From Allobosea sp. (GTDB lineage Bacteria; Pseudomonadota; Alphaproteobacteria; Rhizobiales; Beijerinckiaceae): a stretch of 64,000 nt of DNA. Under the pieces are notes generated by a model. The model was given only the letters and a program-made list of their open reading frames with translations. It was not told the origin of the DNA and did not search any database. The stretch covers positions 43,485 through 107,484 of the forward strand of contig NZ_JAFKFW010000018.1 of NCBI RefSeq assembly GCF_017308015.1, written 5' to 3'. A program made the position numbers and the translations under genes. Of the stretch, positions 42,665-52,175 are shown piece by piece. Position 1 is the stretch's first letter; each line of letters begins with the position of its first letter.

Positions 42665-43762
42665 TTAGGCTGCCAGCCACAACAGCGCGTGCGGCGACAG
42701 CCTGAGCGTCGCACGGCTGCCGACCTCGAACAGTCCGCTGCCGGACTGGAACGGCACGTCGACCGCCACCTCCGTCGTCCCGATCTGGACGCCATAGCGC
42801 ACGCTGGCGCCGAGGAACTCGCGATTGGCGACGGTGCAGGGCAGGGCGAGCATCCCGTCCTCGGCCGCGCCGGCATCACCGAGGCTGGCATGCTGCGGCC
42901 GGAAGACCAGCTTGGCGCCTGCCGGAACCGTCGCTTCCGCCGGAACGGGCACCCGCGCCCCGCCCTCGATCTCGAAGACGCGATCCGCCCCGCTGCCCGT
43001 GAGCGTCCCGCCGAGGATGTTGGCGGTGCCGAGGAAGCCGGCGACGAACAGGTTCGCCGGGCGCTCGTAGAGGTCCATCGGCGTGCCGACCTGCTGGACG
43101 ATGCCGTCGTTCATCACGGCGATCCGGTCGCAGATCGTGTTCGCCTCCTCCTGGTCGTGGGTGACGAAGATCGTGGTCAGGCCGAGGCGCTGCTGCAGGT
43201 CGCGCAACTCGCGCCTCACCTGCACGCGCATCTTGGCGTCGAGATTGGAGAGCGGCTCGTCGAGCAGCAGCACCTTGGGCTCGACCGCGACGGTGCGCGC
43301 CACCGCGACGCGCTGCTGCTGGCCGCCCGAGAGCTGCGAGGGCCGCCGCTCGGCGAGATGGGCGAGGCCGACCAGGCCCAGTGCCGCCTCGACGCGCCGC
43401 TCGACCTCGGCCCGCTTCACGCCGCGCTCCTCCAGCCCGAAGGCGACGTTCCGGCGCACCGTCATGTGGGGCCAGAGCGCATAGGACTGGAAGACCATGC
43501 CGACATCGCGCTTCCAGGGTGGCAGGTCGGTGATCGGCTTGCCGCCGATCCGGACCTCGCCGGTATCGGCATGGTTGAAGCCGGCGATCAGGCGCAGGAG
43601 CGTGGTCTTGCCGCAGCCGGACGGGCCGAGGAAGGCGAAGAACTCGCCGGGCTTGATCGCCAGGTTGACGTCCTTGAGCACATGGTTGGTGCCGTAGGAG
43701 AGGTTGACGCCTTCGATATCGACGGCGACGGCGGGCGTGGTCAGGGAGACGGTTGCGTTCAT
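42665..43762 (-). CDS. ABC transporter ATP-binding subunit (FbpC/PotA-like, CUT1 type)
   Basis: The ~365-residue ATPase has 'GVNLSYGTNHVLKDVNLAIK', Walker A 'GPSGCGKTT', Q-loop 'FQSYALWPHMTVRRNVAFGL', signature 'LSGGQQQRVAVARTV', Walker B 'VLLLDEPLSNLD' and H-loop 'VTHDQEEANTI', and a C-terminal TOBE domain (~275-365). It energises the fused permease whose stop lies 2 bases upstream of its ATG. With the binding protein at 45657 this makes a three-gene importer of the iron/thiamine/phosphonate class. The 951-residue longer open frame spanning both genes is a read-through artefact of high GC. Confidence 0.92.
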   Translation of the reverse strand: MNATVSLTTPAVAVDIEGVNLSYGTNHVLKDVNLAIKPGEFFAFLGPSGCGKTTLLRLIAGFNHADTGEVRIGGKPITDLPPWKRDVGMVFQSYALWPHMTVRRNVAFGLEERGVKRAEVERRVEAALGLVGLAHLAERRPSQLSGGQQQRVAVARTVAVEPKVLLLDEPLSNLDAKMRVQVRRELRDLQQRLGLTTIFVTHDQEEANTICDRIAVMNDGIVQQVGTPMDLYERPANLFVAGFLGTANILGGTLTGSGADRVFEIEGGARVPVPAEATVPAGAKLVFRPQHASLGDAGAAEDGMLALPCTVANREFLGASVRYGVQIGTTEVAVDVPFQSGSGLFEVGSRATLRLSPHALLWLAA

Positions 43763-43764
43763 GA

Positions 43765-45501
43765 TCAGTGGCCCATTCCCTTGGCCTTCTGGCTGCGTTC
43801 GATGATGAGATGTGAGAGGAAGGTGCAGGCCGCGACGAGGATCACCGCGACGACGCCGAGCGCGGCACCGGGTCCGCGCCCTGCTGCCGACTGCATGAAG
43901 ACATAGAGCCCGTAGGCCAGCGGCGCGTCGGAGTTGGACTGAACCAGCATCAGCGTCGCCGAGAGCTCTACCGCCGCCGTCGAGAACGAGGTGACGAAAC
44001 CGGCGAGGATGCCGCCCGCCATCAAGGGCACGACGATGCGCCGGACCGTGCGCGCCTTGGTGGCTCCGAGGTTCTCGGCCGCTTCCTCCAGCGAGACCGA
44101 GATCTGCTGGAGCGCCGCGTAGCAGGCGCGCAGCGCATAGGGCAGGCGCCGGATCGCGAGCGCCATCACGATGGTGATCCAGAGGGCGGCGAGCGGCGTC
44201 CCGTCCGGCAGGGTGATGCCGTAGAAGGTCCTGAGATAGCCGATGCCGAGCACGACGCCGGGGATTGCGAGCGCGGCGGTCGCCATCCAGTCGAGCCATT
44301 CGCGGCCGACGAGCTTGGTGCGCAGCACCAGATAGGCGATGGCGACCCCGAGCACGACGTCGATGCCGCCGGCGATGGTGGCATAGATCAGCGTGTTCTT
44401 GATGTAGACCGAGCTCTCGCCGAAGACGCGCCCGTAATGCGCGATCGTGTAGGCGTCGGGCAGGGGCGAGAACGACCAGATCGTCGCGAAGGAGAGCAGC
44501 AGCAGGCCCAGATGCGGCGCCAGCACCAGCGCCAGGATCAGGATGACGATGCCGTAGCCGAACACGGCTTCCATCGGTGTCATCACCCGCTTGGCGAGGC
44601 CGCCGCCACCGCGCTGCGTCGTGGCGTAGTCGCGGCCCTTGAGCGCCCGCGCCGAGAGCCACATCGCCAGCACAGAGGCGACGATCAGCACGACCGAGAT
44701 GACATAGCCCATCGGGTCGGCGATGCCGATCGAGGTCACCCGCAGATAGGCCTGCGGCGCCAGCATGTCCTTGACGTTGAGCAGGAGCGGTGTCGCGAGA
44801 TCGTCGAAGACCTTGACGAAGACGAGCGAGGCGCCGGCGAGATAGCCCGGCATCGCCAGCGGGAAGACGATCCGCCGGAACAGCCTGAAGCCCGACGAGC
44901 CGAGATTCTGTGCGGCCTCTTCCATCGCACGGTCGACATTGCGCAGCGCCGCCGAGAGATTGATCAGGATGAACGGGAAATAATGGACGGACTGGACGAA
45001 GATGACGCCGTTCAGCCCCTCCATGAAGTCGATCTTGAAGCCGAACCAGTCGTCGAGCAGCAGGTTCACCGAACCGTTGCGGCCGAAGAAGAGCTGCATC
45101 GCCACCGCGCCGACGAAGGGCGGCATGATCAGCGGCAGGAAGCCCAGCGTCTGGACGATGGCCGCGCCGCGGAAGACGAAGCGCGTGGTGAGATAGGCCA
45201 GAGGCAGGGCGAAGACCGAGGCCCAGACCACCGACATCGCAGAGACATAGAACGAGTTCCACAACGAGCGCATGAACAGCTCGGTGCGGACGAAATCGTA
45301 GAAATTGACCAGCGTGAAGGTCGAGGTGCCCTTCTCCGTGAAGGCGACATAGATCACCGTCGCCACCGGCAGCACCAGGAACATCAGGAGGAAGGCGGCG
45401 ATCGCCAGCGCCAGCGCGATCTGGCCGGGCGTGCCGGCGATGCGACGGGGGCGGGGTGCCGAGGTCGGAATGGCTGTCATGGATGCGGGCCGGGCTGTCA
45501 T
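43765..45501 (-). CDS. Fused two-domain ABC permease (iron/phosphonate type, FbpB-like)
   Basis: The 578-residue inner-membrane protein is made of two permease domains, each with an EAA loop ('MEEAAQNLGSSGFRLFRRIV' and 'LEEAAENLGATKARTVRRIV'). About 12 membrane segments are visible, beginning 'GQIALALAIAAFLLMFLVLP'. It forms the whole channel for a solute bound by the protein encoded at 45657-46994. A second start at 45480 is possible. It is organised like the AEP permease at 10396-12111, so the two importers are of the same broad class. It is preceded by a cluster of three hairpins. Confidence 0.92.
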   Translation of the reverse strand: MTARPASMTAIPTSAPRPRRIAGTPGQIALALAIAAFLLMFLVLPVATVIYVAFTEKGTSTFTLVNFYDFVRTELFMRSLWNSFYVSAMSVVWASVFALPLAYLTTRFVFRGAAIVQTLGFLPLIMPPFVGAVAMQLFFGRNGSVNLLLDDWFGFKIDFMEGLNGVIFVQSVHYFPFILINLSAALRNVDRAMEEAAQNLGSSGFRLFRRIVFPLAMPGYLAGASLVFVKVFDDLATPLLLNVKDMLAPQAYLRVTSIGIADPMGYVISVVLIVASVLAMWLSARALKGRDYATTQRGGGGLAKRVMTPMEAVFGYGIVILILALVLAPHLGLLLLSFATIWSFSPLPDAYTIAHYGRVFGESSVYIKNTLIYATIAGGIDVVLGVAIAYLVLRTKLVGREWLDWMATAALAIPGVVLGIGYLRTFYGITLPDGTPLAALWITIVMALAIRRLPYALRACYAALQQISVSLEEAAENLGATKARTVRRIVVPLMAGGILAGFVTSFSTAAVELSATLMLVQSNSDAPLAYGLYVFMQSAAGRGPGAALGVVAVILVAACTFLSHLIIERSQKAKGMGH

Positions 45502-45511
45502 CCCGTGGGCA

Positions 45512-45613
45512 CTGCGGCATGTAGATGCCGCAGCGCAGACGCGGGACCGTTGTCAGGAAAAGGCGCCTGCTGGTCAGGCGGTCCCGTGTCTGCGCCGCAG
45601 CGTTTCACGCTGC
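45512..45613. repeat. Cluster of three hairpins (BIME-like) between binding-protein and permease genes
   Basis: Three adjacent dyads are packed in ~100 bases. They are CTGCGGCAT / ATGCCGCAG (45512-45533, 9-bp perfect), GCGCAGACGCGGGACC / GGTCCCGTGTCTGCGC (45533-45595, 16 bp, one mismatch) and GCAGCGT / ACGCTGC (45597-45613). The array fills the gap after the binding-protein stop, as REP/BIME elements do in maltose-type operons. It likely stabilises the upstream mRNA. Confidence 0.65.
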
Positions 45614-45656
45614 AGCGCGCACGGTATGACCCGCAGGACGACGACGACAGGCGAGT

Positions 45657-46994
45657 TTATTTCGCCGCCTTGAGCGCCTCTTCCGCCTTCGCCTTGGCCT
45701 TGGCGTAGTTGTCGCGGGCGAAGCTCGCCCACTTGCTCTCGACTTCGGCCTGACGGGCGCCTTTCTCCTTGCCGCCGATAAAGGCCCCGCGAAGCTCGGG
45801 GCTTGCGGCCTGCGCTTCGCTCACCGGCATGGCGGCAAGCAGCACGCGGGCTTCCTCGGCCAGCGCCTTGGCCTTGTCGTTCGGCTTCTTGGCCAGCGCC
45901 GCATCGACCTCGTGCAGCACCTTGTTGACGCCCTTCAGCCCCTCGAGCTGGAACGAGATCAATTGGTCGAACAGCGTGTCGACCACCGCGGTGCGCCCTT
46001 CCGACTTGTCGACATCGAAGCCGATCATCTTCTGGAAGCGGGGGTCGGTGAAGGGGTTCGGATAGTCAGCGCCGGCCTTGGCGTAGACCGCCGGGTTGAC
46101 CGGCAGGCGGCGGATGCCGGGTTCGAGCAGCACTTCCTGGCCTGCGGGCGACAGCAGGAACTCGACGAAGGCCTCGGCCGCCGCCTTGTTCGGCGGGTTG
46201 GCGACGATGCCGACATTGGCCGGGACGACGGTCGTCACGCTCGGGTAGACGAACTTGACGGGAAAGCCCGAGGCCTGGGCCGAGAAAGCGAAGAAGTCGA
46301 TGACGATGCCGACGCCGACCTGTCCGGAATTGACCTGTTCCGGCACGCCGAAGGAACGCTCGTTGATCGAGCGGAAATTGCCGGCCATCTCCTTGATGGT
46401 GCGCCAGCCCTTGTCCCAGCCTTCGCCCTGCAGGATCGTCTCGATCGTCAGATGCGTGGTGCCGGAGCGCGACGGCGCCGCGATCGAGACGTGGTCGTAG
46501 AAGACCGGCTTGGCGAGGTCCTGCCATTCCTTGGGCTCGGGCAGCTTGTTGGCCTTGGCATAGCGGTCGTTCCACATGATGCCGTAGCCGGAGGCGGCGA
46601 AGCCGAAATAGAAGCCCTGCGGGTCGTTGATCGGATAGGAGCCGATCTTCTCCGGGATGCCGGTTGCCTTGGGCTTGTAGGCGGTGAGGAGCTTCTTGCC
46701 CTTCAACACTTCGAAGGCGTCGGGCGCCGACGCCCAGAACAGGTCGACCTGGTTGTTGGCCTTGGTCTCCTCGACATATTTCACGCCGGCATTGGTGTTG
46801 CGGTTCTGCACTTCGAGCGTGACGCCCGGAACCGCCTTCTCGAAGGCTTTCTTGATGGGATCGGTGACGTCCTTGGAGAAGGAAGTCACCACCGTGACCT
46901 TGCCGGCCGGGGCCTGCGCCAGAGCGATGGTCATGAACGAGGCGCTCAGCGACAGGCCGAGAGTGGCCGCGAGCGCGGTCCGACGATTCAACAT
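45657..46994 (-). CDS. ABC transporter periplasmic binding protein, iron/PgtC-like
   Basis: The 445-residue binding protein has signal peptide 'MLNRRTALAATLGLSLSASF' with cleavage near ALA-QA. The mature part reads 'GKVTVVTSFSKDVTDPIKKA', 'NNQVDLFWASAPDAFEVLKG', 'AASGYGIMWNDRYAK', 'RSGTTHLTIETILQGEGWDK' and 'VNSGQVGVGIVIDFFAFSAQ', resembling FbpA/PgtC-type proteins, and ends with a Lys/Ala/Glu-rich helical extension (~360-445). It supplies the fused permease. It shares 'DLFWASAPDAFE' and general layout with the sensory protein at 50477-51865, implying duplication. A sigma-54 promoter lies just upstream, so its transcription should depend on the adjacent response regulator. Confidence 0.9.
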   Translation of the reverse strand: MLNRRTALAATLGLSLSASFMTIALAQAPAGKVTVVTSFSKDVTDPIKKAFEKAVPGVTLEVQNRNTNAGVKYVEETKANNQVDLFWASAPDAFEVLKGKKLLTAYKPKATGIPEKIGSYPINDPQGFYFGFAASGYGIMWNDRYAKANKLPEPKEWQDLAKPVFYDHVSIAAPSRSGTTHLTIETILQGEGWDKGWRTIKEMAGNFRSINERSFGVPEQVNSGQVGVGIVIDFFAFSAQASGFPVKFVYPSVTTVVPANVGIVANPPNKAAAEAFVEFLLSPAGQEVLLEPGIRRLPVNPAVYAKAGADYPNPFTDPRFQKMIGFDVDKSEGRTAVVDTLFDQLISFQLEGLKGVNKVLHEVDAALAKKPNDKAKALAEEARVLLAAMPVSEAQAASPELRGAFIGGKEKGARQAEVESKWASFARDNYAKAKAKAEEALKAAK

Positions 46995-47050
46995 GGCTTC
47001 CTCCCGAAGCAGATTTTGGGGTCGACGTCGAGGTCGATGCCATCTTCTTC

Positions 47051-47066
47051 AGCAATGGCGATGCCA
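47051..47066 (-). promoter_or_regulatory. Sigma-54 (-24/-12) promoter of the importer operon
   Basis: On the minus strand TGGCATCGCCATTGCT matches TGGCAC-N5-TTGCA: GG and GC are exactly 10 bases apart and most flanking bases agree. It points toward the importer genes, with an expected start about 45 bases before the binding-protein ATG (46994). The next gene upstream encodes a GAFTGA-containing sigma-54 activator. Confidence 0.8.
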
Positions 47067-47139
47067 AGTGCCGGTGGCATTGATTTCGTTGCGGAATTCG
47101 GGAGTCAGGGTCTTCAGGTATCCAATTTCGGGGGCGTGG

Positions 47140-47179
47140 CGGTAACCTGCCAGCCGCCCGGATGGGTCATCGCGGTAAC
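47140..47179 (-). promoter_or_regulatory. Candidate upstream activator sites for the response regulator
   Basis: Two CGGTAAC direct repeats (47140-47146, 47173-47179) are 33 bases apart, three helical turns, and lie 75-130 bases upstream of the sigma-54 promoter, the usual place for enhancer-binding-protein sites. One is within GGTAACC. This is a pattern-based suggestion only. Confidence 0.35.
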
Positions 47180-47187
47180 ATCGTTGC

Positions 47188-48543
47188 TCAATCCGCGAGC
47201 GCCGCGGAACCGCTCAGGCCATAGCGGCGCATCTTGAGATAGAGCGTCTTGCGGGTGATGCCGAGCGCCGAAGCCGTCACGCCGATCCGTCCGTTATGCC
47301 GCTTCAGCGCGGCGCCGATCGCATCGGCCTCGGCGAGGGCGACCAGCTCTTCCAGCGTCCGCTCCGCGCCGTCGGGTGTCGAGGCACTGGCATCCGCGTC
47401 CTCGAAATCCTCGTCCATGCCGAGCAGGCTGCGCTCGGCGGCATTGCGCAGTTCTCGCACGTTTCCCGGCCAATCCTGCCGCGTCAGCCGCTGCAGCAGG
47501 TCGCGGCCGAGCGGCGGGGCCGACCGGCCGACGCGGGCGGCGGCGAGCGCGAGAAAATGCTGGAACAATAGCGGAATATCCTCGCGACGGTCGCGCAAGG
47601 GCGGCAGGCGCAGCGTCACGACGTTCAACCGATAGACCAGGTCCTCGCGGAAGCCGCCGGCCTTGGCGAGCGCGGCGAGATCGGTCTTGGTCGCCGCGAC
47701 GATGCGGATATCGACCGCGATCTCCTTGTTGGAGCCCAGCCGCTCGATCCGCCGCTCCTGCAGGGCGCGCAGCAGGCGCACCTGCGCCGCCATCGGCATC
47801 GACTCGATCTCGTCGAGGAAGAGCGTGCCGCCGCTGGCATGCTCGATCTTGCCGATCCGCCGCTCGCGCGCCCCGGTGAAGGCGCCGGCCTCGTGCCCGA
47901 ACAATTCGCTCTCGATCATCGTCTCGGGGATTGCCCCGCAATTCACCGCGACGAAGCGCCCGGCGCGGCGATTGCCGAGATCGTGCAGGGCGCGGGCCGC
48001 GACCTCCTTGCCGGTTCCTGTCTCGCCGAAGAGCAGCACGTCGGTATCGGCATCGGCCAGCAGCGCAAGCCGGCTGCGCAGACGCGCGACCGCCGGCGAG
48101 TGCCCGACGACGCGCGCCGCCCAGGGGTCTTCCGGATGAGCGCCGGCCTTGAGCGAACGGTTCTCGATGATCAGCCGGCGGTATTCGCTGGCGCGCCGGA
48201 TCGTCTCGATCAGGCGAACAGGGTCGGCCGGCTTCTCGACGAAATCCCAGGCACCTTCGCGGATCGCCTTCACCGCCATGGGAACATCGGCATGGCCGGT
48301 GATCAGCACGACCGGAATCTCCGCGTCGATCGCGGTGACGGCCGAGAGCAGCCCGAAGCCGTCGCGGCCGGGCATGCGGACATCGCTGACCAGCACGACG
48401 GAAGCGTCGCGGCCGAGTTCCGCGAGCGCCGCGTCGCCGGAGCGTCTGGGCAGGACCGTGAAGCCTTCGAGTTCGAGCGTCAGCCGCCAGGCTTCGAGAA
48501 CCTCGGCATCGTCGTCGACGAGGACGATCGTGGGAGCGCTCAT
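47188..48543 (-). CDS. Sigma-54-dependent response regulator (PgtA/DctD-like)
   Basis: The 451-residue activator has three domains. The receiver (1-120) has Asp54 in '[14 protein letters not shown]' as phosphorylation site. The AAA+ domain (~140-365) has Walker A 'GETGTGKE', the sigma-54-contacting '[12 protein letters not shown]', Walker B '[12 protein letters not shown]' and '[18 protein letters not shown]'. The C-terminal Fis-type helix-turn-helix (~405-445) reads '[20 protein letters not shown]'. It overlaps the histidine-kinase start by 4 bases. The kinase, a second binding protein and this regulator form a PgtABC-like set. Its natural target is the sigma-54 promoter at 47051. Confidence 0.94.
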   Translation of the reverse strand: MSAPTIVLVDDDAEVLEAWRLTLELEGFTVLPRRSGDAALAELGRDASVVLVSDVRMPGRDGFGLLSAVTAIDAEIPVVLITGHADVPMAVKAIREGAWDFVEKPADPVRLIETIRRASEYRRLIIENRSLKAGAHPEDPWAARVVGHSPAVARLRSRLALLADADTDVLLFGETGTGKEVAARALHDLGNRRAGRFVAVNCGAIPETMIESELFGHEAGAFTGARERRIGKIEHASGGTLFLDEIESMPMAAQVRLLRALQERRIERLGSNKEIAVDIRIVAATKTDLAALAKAGGFREDLVYRLNVVTLRLPPLRDRREDIPLLFQHFLALAAARVGRSAPPLGRDLLQRLTRQDWPGNVRELRNAAERSLLGMDEDFEDADASASTPDGAERTLEELVALAEADAIGAALKRHNGRIGVTASALGITRKTLYLKMRRYGLSGSAALAD

Positions 48544-50480
48544 GCGTCGATTTCCAGCGGGGCCATGACGTGGGCTGTCGTCCCTTCGAGCGTGATCAGG
48601 AAGCGCGTGCCTCCGGGGCCGGTCTCGGCGACGGCCAGCGTGCCGCCGAGATCCTTGATGATGTTGTAGGACAGCGAGAGGCCGAGGCCGAGCCCGGAGC
48701 CCACCGGCTTGGTCGTGAAGAACGGATCGAATATCCGCTCCAGATGCGCCCGGTCTATCCCGGGTCCGTTATCAGCGACCCAGATCTCGACCCGGTGGCC
48801 GTCGCGCCGCGCACCGATCGCGATCGTCGCATCGCGGGCGCCCGCGACGGCGTCGAGCGCATTGGCGATGAGGTTGACCAGCACCTGTTCCAGCCGGATT
48901 TCCTCGGCATGGACATGAAGGCGAGCCGCCGGCAGATCCCGTTCGAGCGCCACGCGCTCGGCATCGAAGCGCGGCCCGAACAGCGACAGCGCGGTTTCGA
49001 CGACATCGCCGACAGCGACCGGCGCCAACACCACGCCGGGCTTGCGCGCAAACCGGCGCAGATGCGCGATCAGGTCGGCGGCGCGCGTGGTCAGCGCCTG
49101 GATGCGGCCGATGGCCTTCCGCGCTTCCTCCGGCCGCCCGCGCTCCAGTAGCAGTGCGCCGTTATGGGCATGCGAGCGGATCGCGGCGAGCGGCTGGTTG
49201 AGCTCGTGGCTGAGACCTGCCGCCATCTGCCCGAGTGCCGCGAGCTTGGCGGCCTGGATGAGGTCGTCGCGCGTCTGCCGGAAGACGGCGAGTGCACGGG
49301 CGAGATCGCCGAGCTCGTCATTGCCCGCTTTCGGCAGCAGGGCCGAGGACTGGCCGCTGGCGATGCTGGTCGCGGCTTCGGTCAGGATGCGCAGGCGCGC
49401 CACCAGATGGCGCCGGACATAGAACCAGCCGATCAGCAGCGCGCCGAGCAGCGAAGCCGCCGCGATGGCGAGCAGCAGGTTGCGGCCAAGCCGGATCGCC
49501 TCGGCCGAGCGGTCGGCGGCATCCTTGGCGACTGCTTCAGTTCGCTGCACCTCCTGCGAGACGAGCGTGCCGAGTTCCGTGACGAGGCGCCGGCTCTCGG
49601 AAATCAGGCGCTGCGCGTCGGCGAGCGCGGCGAGCTCGGCACGCTTGAGGCCGGGCAGGCCGGTGGTGGTGTCGGCGAGTCCGATCAGGCGCTGCGTGAT
49701 CTGGCGGACCGTGATCGTGTCGGGCCAGCCCGCCAGCGCCTTGGCCTCGACCTCGAGCTGGTCGACCGCCTCGCCGATGACATGGCCGGTCTGCTCCATG
49801 TCCTCGCGGGTCTGCACCGTGCCGAGCCGCCCGAACAGGCCGACGATCAGGTTGGCCTGGGCGTTGAGCGTCATCAGCGCTTCGCTCTTGCGGGTCTCCT
49901 CGCGGATCGTGTTCGGCTTGGCCGATGCCGCTTCGCCGCCGCTCTGGCCGAGCGCGGTATCGATGTTGAAGCGGGCATCGTCGGTCAGCGGCTCGATTTC
50001 GTCGATCAGGTCGGCCTGAAGCCAGCGCAGCTCCTCGCTGACGCCTCGGATGCGCTCGGCCAGCGTGAAGCGCCGCCCCGAGACGTCATCGATGGCGCCG
50101 AGATTGCGCCGGATCTCGGCCGCCACGGCCGTCAGCTGCGGCGCGTCGAAGCCGCTGCCCGCCCGCTCCGACAGCACCTTGTCGAGTTCGCTCAAGCGCT
50201 CGCCGACCACCCGCCGGCCGCGGTCATAGCCATCGCGCCGTTCTGCATTGGCGAGTTCCGGCATGCCGGCAATGACGCGGGCGCTCGCTTCTGCCAGCCG
50301 CGCCGCTGAGGCAAGGCCCGGCAGATGCTCGCGGGCGATTGCCGCCAGCTCCTTGCTCAATCGCTCATAGGAGATGACGCCGACGATGCCGGCGCCGACC
50401 GCGAAGAGGCCGACGCCGAGGAAAGCTGCGATCAATCGGCCGCCGATGCCGAAGCGCCGTCTGGGCAGGGCAGGCGTCAT
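48540..50480 (-). CDS. Sensor histidine kinase (PgtB-like)
   Basis: The 646-residue membrane kinase begins with TM1 (~12-34, '[20 protein letters not shown]'). A long periplasmic helical sensor domain of ~300 residues follows, then TM2 (~338-360, '[20 protein letters not shown]'), a HAMP region, HisKA with the phospho-accepting His in '[20 protein letters not shown]' (~424), and HATPase_c with '[10 protein letters not shown]', 'VADNGPGID' and '[20 protein letters not shown]'. The big periplasmic domain fits sensing through a ligand-loaded binding protein, as PgtB does with PgtC. Its ATG overlaps the neighbouring genes' stops, so all three are co-translated. Confidence 0.93.
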   Translation of the reverse strand: MTPALPRRRFGIGGRLIAAFLGVGLFAVGAGIVGVISYERLSKELAAIAREHLPGLASAARLAEASARVIAGMPELANAERRDGYDRGRRVVGERLSELDKVLSERAGSGFDAPQLTAVAAEIRRNLGAIDDVSGRRFTLAERIRGVSEELRWLQADLIDEIEPLTDDARFNIDTALGQSGGEAASAKPNTIREETRKSEALMTLNAQANLIVGLFGRLGTVQTREDMEQTGHVIGEAVDQLEVEAKALAGWPDTITVRQITQRLIGLADTTTGLPGLKRAELAALADAQRLISESRRLVTELGTLVSQEVQRTEAVAKDAADRSAEAIRLGRNLLLAIAAASLLGALLIGWFYVRRHLVARLRILTEAATSIASGQSSALLPKAGNDELGDLARALAVFRQTRDDLIQAAKLAALGQMAAGLSHELNQPLAAIRSHAHNGALLLERGRPEEARKAIGRIQALTTRAADLIAHLRRFARKPGVVLAPVAVGDVVETALSLFGPRFDAERVALERDLPAARLHVHAEEIRLEQVLVNLIANALDAVAGARDATIAIGARRDGHRVEIWVADNGPGIDRAHLERIFDPFFTTKPVGSGLGLGLSLSYNIIKDLGGTLAVAETGPGGTRFLITLEGTTAHVMAPLEIDA

Positions 50481-51865
50481 GGCCGCGGTCCGGTCAGGCT
50501 CTCGTCGCGCCAGCCCAGCGCGGTGAGGCGTTCGGCGGCCTGCTGCAGGCTGTTGCTCGCCTCCGCAGCGCGGGCCACGATCGCGTTCCTGATGTCGCCT
50601 TCGAGGCGCGCCTGCTGCTCGGGCACGGCAAGGCCCCGCGGCACCCGCACGATGTTCCGGAAGCGATCCGCTCCCTCAAGTTCGGCAGCCGAGACCGGCG
50701 GCTGTGTCAGAGCGGCCCGGGCCTGCGTCAGCAGCCGCGCCGCCGGCTCGTCGGGTCGGCCGAGCAGCGCCGCCTCCATGGTCTGCAGGCTGCGCCAGAG
50801 CCTGGCATGTTCGGTGCGTCGCAGGGTGATCCACTCGTCGAAGATCAGGTTCACCAGCTCGTAGCGTCCGGCGGAGAGGCCGGCGTCGAAGCCCGTCCGG
50901 TTGAAGATGCCTTCGGTCTCCGACAGATGCGGTGGCGTCTCGTCCGGTCCGTAGGCGGAAGGCGAAACAGCAAGGCGTCCGATCCGGGGTTCGCGCAGCA
51001 TCCTTTGCCCTTCCGGAGAGAGCACGAAGTCGATGAAGAGCTCGGCCTCCTTCGGATTGGGCGAGGTCGCCAGCCTTGCGATGCTGGCGGGAGCGAACAG
51101 GGTCTCGCCCGGCAGCACGAAGCGGTTGCTCTCGCCGTTGGTCGTCCGGGCCTCGGTCAGGAAATCGATGGAGATGCCGATGCCGAACCGGCCGCGGGCC
51201 ACGCCGGCGGTGACGCCGAAGCTGCGCGCCGTGATCGTCGCGAGATTGCCGCCGATCGCCGACCACAGCGCCCAGCCACGTTCCCAGCCGAGCGATTGAA
51301 GCAGGGCCTCGACCATCAGATGGGTCGTTCCGGAGCGGGCGGGCGAGGTCAGGCCGATATGGCCGGCATAGACCGGCGCGGCGAGGTCGGCCCAGTTGCG
51401 CGGCACAGGCAGGTCGCGCGCTGCGAGATAGCCTGGGTTGTATACGAGACCGTAGCCGGAGACCGCGAAGCCGAGATAGCGATGGCCGGGATCGTTGACC
51501 GGATAGCCGGCGATGGTCTCCGGCGCGCCGGTTTGGCGCGGCTGCACCGGCGCCAGCAGGTTTGCCCGCTTCAGCAATTCGAAGGCGTCGGGCGCGGAGG
51601 CCCAGAACAGGTCGGCTTCCGGCCGCTTCTGCGTGCGGATGTCTACGACGGCAGCGGTGGTCTTGCGCTGCACCACCTCGACGGCGATGTCGGGATGCCG
51701 ATTGCGGAAGGCGCTGCGGAAAGGCTCGAAGAAGGAAGGCGGGAACGAGGTGATGATCTGGACTCGCCGTCCTTCGGCCATGCCGATGGCTGGCCAGCCG
51801 CAAGCCAGCAAAGCAAGGAAGACAAGCCTGATCGTAACAGCGTAACGGCCCATGCAAACCGTCAT
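50477..51865 (-). CDS. Periplasmic binding protein of the sensory system (PgtC-like)
   Basis: The 462-residue secreted protein has a signal segment 'YAVTIRLVFLALLACGWPAI' followed by 'GMAEGRRVQIITSFPPSFFE', and a body paralogous to the importer's binding protein: 'EADLFWASAPDAFELLKRAN', 'AVSGYGLVYNPGYLAARDLP', 'RSGTTHLMVEALLQSLGWER' and 'ARGRFGIGISIDFLTEART'. It is the first gene of the sensory operon, ahead of the kinase, where PgtC-type proteins present the ligand to the sensor. An alternative start lies at 51853. Likely ligands are phosphorylated or phosphonated anions (PgtC family, inference). Confidence 0.9.
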   Translation of the reverse strand: MTVCMGRYAVTIRLVFLALLACGWPAIGMAEGRRVQIITSFPPSFFEPFRSAFRNRHPDIAVEVVQRKTTAAVVDIRTQKRPEADLFWASAPDAFELLKRANLLAPVQPRQTGAPETIAGYPVNDPGHRYLGFAVSGYGLVYNPGYLAARDLPVPRNWADLAAPVYAGHIGLTSPARSGTTHLMVEALLQSLGWERGWALWSAIGGNLATITARSFGVTAGVARGRFGIGISIDFLTEARTTNGESNRFVLPGETLFAPASIARLATSPNPKEAELFIDFVLSPEGQRMLREPRIGRLAVSPSAYGPDETPPHLSETEGIFNRTGFDAGLSAGRYELVNLIFDEWITLRRTEHARLWRSLQTMEAALLGRPDEPAARLLTQARAALTQPPVSAAELEGADRFRNIVRVPRGLAVPEQQARLEGDIRNAIVARAAEASNSLQQAAERLTALGWRDESLTGPRP

Positions 51866-52140
51866 ATAGTCGGCTTCGCGGCCCGGCTAGGCCGTTCGGC
51901 TCCGCATGGCAAACGACGCCATCCGCTCGCGCCGGCCCCTCTGTGAGGTGTCCTCGCCACGCATGATTCCGGCCCGATGCGGACCTTCGTATCGCTTCCG
52001 GAAGCGACGAGCAGGCGTGGCAGTCGCTTCACGAATATCGATTCGCATGCGGTCGAAAGGGGGCCCGGCGATGAAATGCCTGCGCCATAACCCCGGAAAG
52101 CAAGGCCAGTGCCCGCACCCGCAGGCGGCCGAGGGTTCGG
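51866..52140. other. Divergent intergenic region, nothing coding supported
   Basis: About 275 bases separate the sensory operon from the marR promoter. Short open frames here lack ribosome sites and resemble nothing. It must hold the minus-strand promoter of the sensor genes, but no clear -24/-12 or -35/-10 pair was identified for that direction. Confidence 0.4.
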
Positions 52141-52170
52141 TTGACAAAATTAATTAGGAATCCTAATTAT
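52141..52170 (+). promoter_or_regulatory. Promoter with overlapping palindromic operator for the MarR gene
   Basis: A consensus -35 TTGACA (52141) is followed 18 bases on by AATTAT (-10, 52165). Between and across them is the perfect inverted repeat AATTAGGA-A-TCCTAATT (52152-52168). MarR proteins bind such 17-bp dyads, so autorepression is clear. The predicted start falls at or within a base or two of the ATG at 52176, implying a leaderless mRNA. Confidence 0.78.
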
Positions 52171-52175
52171 CTGAT

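Noticed and set aside
42665-45520. A single 951-residue frame spanning the ATPase and permease genes
   Set aside because: Only its last ~365 residues are the ATPase; the rest is the permease read in a wrong frame. The true genes are separate with overlapping or adjacent start/stop codons.
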